Positions 5,353 to 5,430 of a stretch of DNA of 5,430 bases are shown here, in pieces. Every line of letters begins with the position of its first letter. The first letter of the stretch is position 1. A program made the translations under genes and the position numbers. Where the stretch lies: positions 1 to 5,430 of the forward strand of contig QGUZ01000331.1 of the NCBI GenBank assembly GCA_003242605.1, written 5' to 3'. This DNA is from Actinomycetota bacterium. GTDB taxonomy: Bacteria; Actinomycetota; Actinomycetes; Streptosporangiales; Streptosporangiaceae. The notes beneath the pieces are model-generated. The model saw nothing but the letters and a program-made list of their open reading frames with translations, ran no database searches and was not told the DNA's origin.

Positions 5353-5430
5353 ATGTCCCACACCGCCGACACGCCGGGCGCCATCACCCGGCGGCAGCTC
5401 TTCCGCCGCATCGGCCTCACCGCGCTCGCC
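5353..5430 (+). CDS. protein with a twin-arginine (Tat) leader, N-terminal fragment
   Basis: Only the first 26 residues are inside the window. After a polar start, ITRRQLFRRIGLTALA (11-26) contains the twin-arginine motif T-R-R-Q-L-F and the beginning of a hydrophobic helix, so the folded product is probably exported by the Tat system. GGGAGGG (5341-5347) lies 5 nt before ATG, which supports the start. Whether a lipobox cysteine follows, as in a transporter solute-binding lipoprotein, or a signal peptidase site, as in a secreted enzyme, lies beyond the edge. It has its own promoter with two palindromes, so its expression is probably regulated separately from the kinase/PLP-enzyme operon. Confidence 0.75.
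   Translation, partial: MSHTADTPGAITRRQLFRRIGLTALA

Noticed and set aside
5054..5420. Minus-strand short open frames over the intergenic region
   Set aside because: They have no ribosome site or recognisable sequence and overlap the promoter and repeats of the downstream gene.

Overview
The window is high-GC DNA of actinomycete type. G or C dominates third codon positions, Shine-Dalgarno sites are GGAGG-like, one start is GTG, and intergenic spaces are short. The L-lysine 6-transaminase, the divergent TetR regulator and the twin-arginine leader all fit an actinomycete, perhaps of the Streptosporangiales, but the genus is a guess.

Layout from left to right. Positions 1-795 (minus) hold the N-terminal 265 residues of an L-lysine 6-transaminase (lat); the gene runs off the left edge. 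A 224-bp gap contains an unusually AT-rich patch of about 80 bp with a candidate lat promoter. Positions 1020-1874 (plus) encode a spermidine-synthase-like Rossmann protein that appears to lack the aminopropyltransferase gatekeeper motif. It converges with a TetR-family repressor at 1894-2637 (minus), leaving only 19 bp between them. The TetR gene is divergent from a likely two-gene operon: a PfkB/ribokinase-family kinase (2745-3698) and a class III PLP enzyme of the glutamate-1-semialdehyde aminomutase type (3758-4984). The 107-bp divergent region carries a candidate promoter and a GAGC/GCTC inverted repeat that could be the TetR operator. Positions 4985-5352 are non-coding. They hold an 11-bp-periodic degenerate repeat, two hairpins that may end the operon, and a promoter with one palindrome over its -35 box and another just past the expected transcription start. 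A gene for a protein with a twin-arginine leader starts at 5353 and leaves the window after 26 codons.

How the genes may work together: the TetR protein probably controls the kinase/PLP-enzyme pair, which looks like a small catabolic or modifying pathway for an unidentified sugar, amino alcohol or amino sugar. Lat diverts lysine to piperideine-6-carboxylate and has its own control region. The spermidine-synthase-like gene has no clear functional link to its neighbours. No RNA gene, insertion sequence, CRISPR array or phage gene was seen. The least ordinary material is the kinase/PLP-enzyme module and the structured intergenic region 5011-5325.
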